From positions 461,924 through 525,923 of the forward strand of contig NZ_FPAG01000001.1 of NCBI RefSeq assembly GCF_900116365.1: a stretch of 64,000 nucleotides of DNA. Reading direction: 5' to 3'. The notes under the pieces were generated by a model. The model saw only the letters and a program-made list of their open reading frames with translations. It did not search any database and had not been told where the DNA came from. Shown here piece by piece: positions 61,602-64,000 of the stretch. Position 1 is the first letter of the stretch. Each line of letters begins with the position of its first letter. This DNA is from Zhouia amylolytica. GTDB taxonomy: Bacteria > Bacteroidota > Bacteroidia > Flavobacteriales > Flavobacteriaceae. The position numbers and the translations under genes were made by a program.

Positions 61602-61637
61602 AAAAAAAACCTCGCTAATAGCGAGGTTTTTTTTTAT
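61602..61637. terminator. Bidirectional terminator between the DUF4837-like and tatA genes
   Basis: AACCTCGCT/AGCGAGGTT stem (61608-61628) with an AAT loop, a long A-run before and a long T-run after. Confidence 0.88.
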
Positions 61638-61644
61638 TGATAAC

Positions 61645-61836
61645 TTATTTCTTTTCTTCAATCTGGTTATCTTCATCTTCATTTTTAGTGGCATCTTTAA
61701 ATTCTTTTATACCACTACCAAGGCCTCTCATTAATTCTGGTATTTTCTTTCCACCAAATAATAATAGCACTAGAACAACGATAATTGCAATTTGCCATGG
61801 GCCAATCATTCCTAGAAAAATATGTAATCCAAACAT
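61645..61836 (-). CDS. tatA: Sec-independent protein translocase subunit TatA
   Basis: TatA oligomers form the passage for folded, twin-arginine proteins across the inner membrane. The 63 residues have one membrane helix (WQIAIIVVLVLLLFGGKKIPEL), then the FGGKKIPEL hinge with the conserved FG and P. The amphipathic helix RGLGSGIKEFKDATKN and an acidic tail follow. The length is normal for TatA/E. No tatC is in the window. It has its own promoter box and shares a terminator with the DUF4837-like gene. Confidence 0.94.
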   Translation of the reverse strand: MFGLHIFLGMIGPWQIAIIVVLVLLLFGGKKIPELMRGLGSGIKEFKDATKNEDEDNQIEEKK

Positions 61837-61858
61837 TTGATTCTTAATTTTATTGAAA

Positions 61859-61866
61859 CAAAGGTA
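61859..61866 (-). promoter_or_regulatory. Promoter -7 box of tatA
   Basis: The minus strand reads TACCTTTG, an exact TAnnTTTG match, 23 nt before the ATG at 61836. Confidence 0.58.
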
Positions 61867-62030
61867 ATAAGAAAACTTTAATACCCACGTTATTTCATAA
61901 GTTTATATTATAAATATTCCAATTAAAAGTGTGATGAAATTCACTTATATAAAAGAAACTACACTACAAACATAACTTCAATTTATAGGGATTTCAGAAT
62001 ATTTTAGGATAAATAAAAAGTTTAAAAAAC

Positions 62031-62038
62031 TATATTTG
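62031..62038 (+). promoter_or_regulatory. Promoter -7 box of the M23 peptidase gene
   Basis: TATATTTG is an exact TAnnTTTG match ending only 7 nt before the ATG at 62046. If used, the transcript would begin at or within a few nt of the start codon, i.e. be nearly leaderless. Confidence 0.5.
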
Positions 62039-62045
62039 TTTTTCC

Positions 62046-62915
62046 ATGGAGAAAAAGAAAAGTAAAAGAAAGCAATTAAAGAAAAAGTTACTGCATAAAT
62101 ACAGGTTAGTAGTTTTAAATGAAGATACGTTCGAAGAACGCTTTTCTCTTAAACTCAACAGGCTCAATGTATTTGTAATAGGCACCCTATTCGCTATTTT
62201 CCTCATTGCTATTACTACGGTACTTATTGCTTTTACTCCATTGAGGGAATACATCCCGGGATATGCCTCTACCGCACTTAAGCAGAAAGCCACCAGACTA
62301 GCCTATGAAGTAGATTCACTGGAAACTAAATTAGCAACTAATGAATTGTATTTTGATAGAATTCAACAGGTTTTAAGAGGTGATATCAAAATGGAAAAGA
62401 TGGATAAAGATTCCCTCTTTGACGAATTTAAGAAGGATACTGCCCAGTTAAATCTACTTCCTAATAAACAAGATTCTTTACTACGTGCCGAAGTAGCACA
62501 TGAAGACAAATACAATGTCTTTGAAACAGCATCATCCAGCATGGATTTTGTGTTGTTTCCCCCTATAAAAGGAACCATTACCAATACCTACAACGCAAAA
62601 GAAAAGCATTTTGCTGTAGATATTGTTGCCCCCGAGGGAAGTCCTGTTAAATCGGTTGCAGATGGTACGGTAATATTTTCTGAATGGACTGCAGAAACAG
62701 GACATGTCATAATCATTGAACATGGTTATGGCCTTATATCTGTCTATAAACACAACGCTTCATTAACTAAAAAGCAAGGAGATTTAGTTAAATCAGGTGA
62801 AGTCATTGCCAATGTTGGCAATACCGGAGAACTCACTACCGGTCCGCATTTACATTTTGAATTGTGGAGTGAGGGTAACCCGGTAAACCCAGAAGAGTAT
62901 ATTGATTTTGAATAA
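62046..62915 (+). CDS. M23 family peptidase (LytM-like), membrane-anchored
   Basis: M23/LytM proteins cut peptide crosslinks of peptidoglycan, or activate amidases if degenerate. The 289 residues have a basic cytoplasmic start, one membrane helix (about 38-60, VFVIGTLFAIFLIAITTVLIAF) and a short coiled coil (about 75-115). The M23 domain spans about 185-285. Metal and catalytic residues are seen in HFAVDIVAPEGSPV (H-x3-D) and GPHLHFELW (HxH), so it looks active. It is followed 6 nt later by the GH3-like gene and is probably co-transcribed. Confidence 0.92.
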   Translation: MEKKKSKRKQLKKKLLHKYRLVVLNEDTFEERFSLKLNRLNVFVIGTLFAIFLIAITTVLIAFTPLREYIPGYASTALKQKATRLAYEVDSLETKLATNELYFDRIQQVLRGDIKMEKMDKDSLFDEFKKDTAQLNLLPNKQDSLLRAEVAHEDKYNVFETASSSMDFVLFPPIKGTITNTYNAKEKHFAVDIVAPEGSPVKSVADGTVIFSEWTAETGHVIIIEHGYGLISVYKHNASLTKKQGDLVKSGEVIANVGNTGELTTGPHLHFELWSEGNPVNPEEYIDFE

Positions 62916-62921
62916 ATACCT

Positions 62922-64000
62922 ATGTCGATAAAAGCATTTGCTGCGAGAATATTTGCCAGAAACGTTTATAAAAAAATACAAAAATGGGCTCAACATCCCG
63001 TTGAAGCTCAGGAAAAGGTATTTCAGGAATTAATAGCCAGTGCTGCAGGGACAGCTTTTGGTAAAGATCATGACTTTATAAGTATTAACAATCATGAAGA
63101 CTTTCTTCAGCGCGTTCCTGTAAGAGACTACGAAGCTTTAAGATCGTATGTTGATAAAGTTGTAGAAGGGAAAGAAGATATTCTTTGGCCTGGTAAACCC
63201 CTCTATTTTGCCAAAACCTCAGGAACCACCTCCGGAGCTAAATACATTCCAATTACAAAAGCATCCATGCCATATCATATAGAAGCAGCCAGAAATGCTA
63301 TTCTATGTTACATTCATGAAACTAAAAATGCAGCTTTTGTCGATGGTAAAATGATCTTTTTACAAGGAAGTCCGGTTCTTAATGAAAAGCATGGTATAAA
63401 ACTCGGTCGCCTTTCAGGAATCGTGGCACATTATATTCCGAAGTATCTCCAAAAAAACAGAATGCCCACTTGGGAAACCAATTGTATTGAGGATTGGGAA
63501 ACAAAAGTAGATGCCATTGTAGAAGAAACCATAAAGGAAGATATGACTGTGATTAGCGGTATACCTTCATGGGTACAAATGTATTTTGAACGCTTACATG
63601 ATAAAACCAATAAAAAAGTAGGTGATATTTTTAAAAACTTTCAGTTGTTTATTTACGGCGGTGTTAATTACGAACCCTACAGATCTAAATTTGAAAATCT
63701 TATTGGCAGAAAAGTAGATAGTATTGAATTATTTCCGGCAAGTGAAGGATTTTTTGCATATCAGGATTCACAAAAAGAAAACGGTATGCTGCTACTTTTG
63801 GATGCCGGTATTTTTTATGAATTTGTAAAAGCCGATGAATTCTTTGATGAGAATCCAAAACGTCTTACCATTAAAGATGTTGAGGTTGGTGTTAATTATG
63901 TAATGATCATCTCTACAAATGCCGGACTCTGGGCATACAATCTCGGAGATACTATTCAATTCACTTCGACAGACCCATATCGCATTATCGTTAGCGGACG
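62922..64000 (+). CDS. GH3 family acyl-adenylate-forming enzyme, N-terminal part, cut by window edge
   Basis: The frame starts at ATG 62922 (MSIKAFAARIFARNVYKKI) and stays open to the last base, showing 359 codons. The GH3 family belongs to the ANL superfamily and links carboxylic acids to amino acids via an acyl-adenylate. Visible ANL-type motifs are AKTSGTTSGAKYIPIT (ATP loop, about residues 98-113), ELFPASEGFFAYQ (adenine-binding loop), and LWAYNLGDTIQF, where the Y-x3-GD is conserved. Bacterial GH3 homologues are common in Bacteroidota and the substrate is unknown. The C-terminal subdomain is missing because of the window edge. Confidence 0.9.
   Translation, partial: MSIKAFAARIFARNVYKKIQKWAQHPVEAQEKVFQELIASAAGTAFGKDHDFISINNHEDFLQRVPVRDYEALRSYVDKVVEGKEDILWPGKPLYFAKTSGTTSGAKYIPITKASMPYHIEAARNAILCYIHETKNAAFVDGKMIFLQGSPVLNEKHGIKLGRLSGIVAHYIPKYLQKNRMPTWETNCIEDWETKVDAIVEETIKEDMTVISGIPSWVQMYFERLHDKTNKKVGDIFKNFQLFIYGGVNYEPYRSKFENLIGRKVDSIELFPASEGFFAYQDSQKENGMLLLLDAGIFYEFVKADEFFDENPKRLTIKDVEVGVNYVMIISTNAGLWAYNLGDTIQFTSTDPYRIIVSG

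Noticed and set aside
62922-64000. GH3-like gene considered as recent transfer from plants
   Set aside because: GH3 homologues are widespread in Bacteroidota, and base composition and context match neighbouring genes.

Overview
The window looks like a stretch of chromosome from a gliding, marine-type member of the Flavobacteriaceae (phylum Bacteroidota). The evidence is the low-GC sequence, the absence of Shine-Dalgarno leaders, repeated TAnnTTTG promoter boxes upstream of genes, type IX secretion (T9SS) and gliding proteins, an F-type ATP synthase operon without atpD/atpC, and several lineage-restricted families (DUF4175, DUF4837, DUF5687, DUF6427, DUF6341). Most of it is core genome. No insertion sequence, prophage, CRISPR array or restriction system was found.

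Layout. 1-546 is the end of an HEIGH-type metalloprotease. 609-9384 (minus) runs porW/sprE, a bactofilin, two small membrane proteins and atpB-E-F-H-A-G. 9613-11795 is an ABC exporter pair. 11986-17245 holds a ferredoxin-type reductase, a glycosyltransferase, upp, two lineage-specific membrane proteins and purD. 17341-20081 is a UDP-sugar module (ugd and a UDP-xylose synthase) with a small GIY-YIG nuclease gene wedged between. 20351-23196 holds a nucleosidase-like protein, a small secreted protein, tRNA-Cys and folB. 23197-24413 is a non-coding cluster of palindromic repeats. 24414-43600 is a four-gene operon resembling sprC-sprD-sprB-sprF of Flavobacterium johnsoniae, including a 4625-residue repetitive surface adhesin. 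43855-48412 holds glnS, an SPFH protein and gltX. 48544-55844 holds DUF4175, ybeY, mnmG, a methyltransferase and an OmpH/Skp-like lipoprotein. 55886-64000 holds a DoxX-like protein, holB, pgk, a LysM lytic transglycosylase, a DUF4837 lipoprotein, tatA, an M23 peptidase and the start of a GH3-family enzyme.

How it fits together. PorW is part of the T9SS, which exports and anchors surface proteins carrying C-terminal sorting domains. The spr operon encodes two such cargoes (SprC-like, SprB-like) and two PorP/SprF-like outer-membrane partners, one of which also carries two SPOR-like domains. Wall-remodelling genes (transglycosylase, M23 peptidase, bactofilin) and UDP-sugar genes support the envelope. 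The ATP synthase supplies energy from the proton gradient.

The most notable non-gene signal is a pair of textbook parS (ParB-binding) palindromes flanking mnmG, at 52230-52245 and 54158-54173. They suggest this part of the chromosome is a centromere-like, probably origin-proximal region. Other points for a second look are the higher-order module duplication in the adhesin, the nested palindrome at 23633-23740, hairpins placed after atpE and after the adhesin gene, and a possible leaderless M23 peptidase mRNA.
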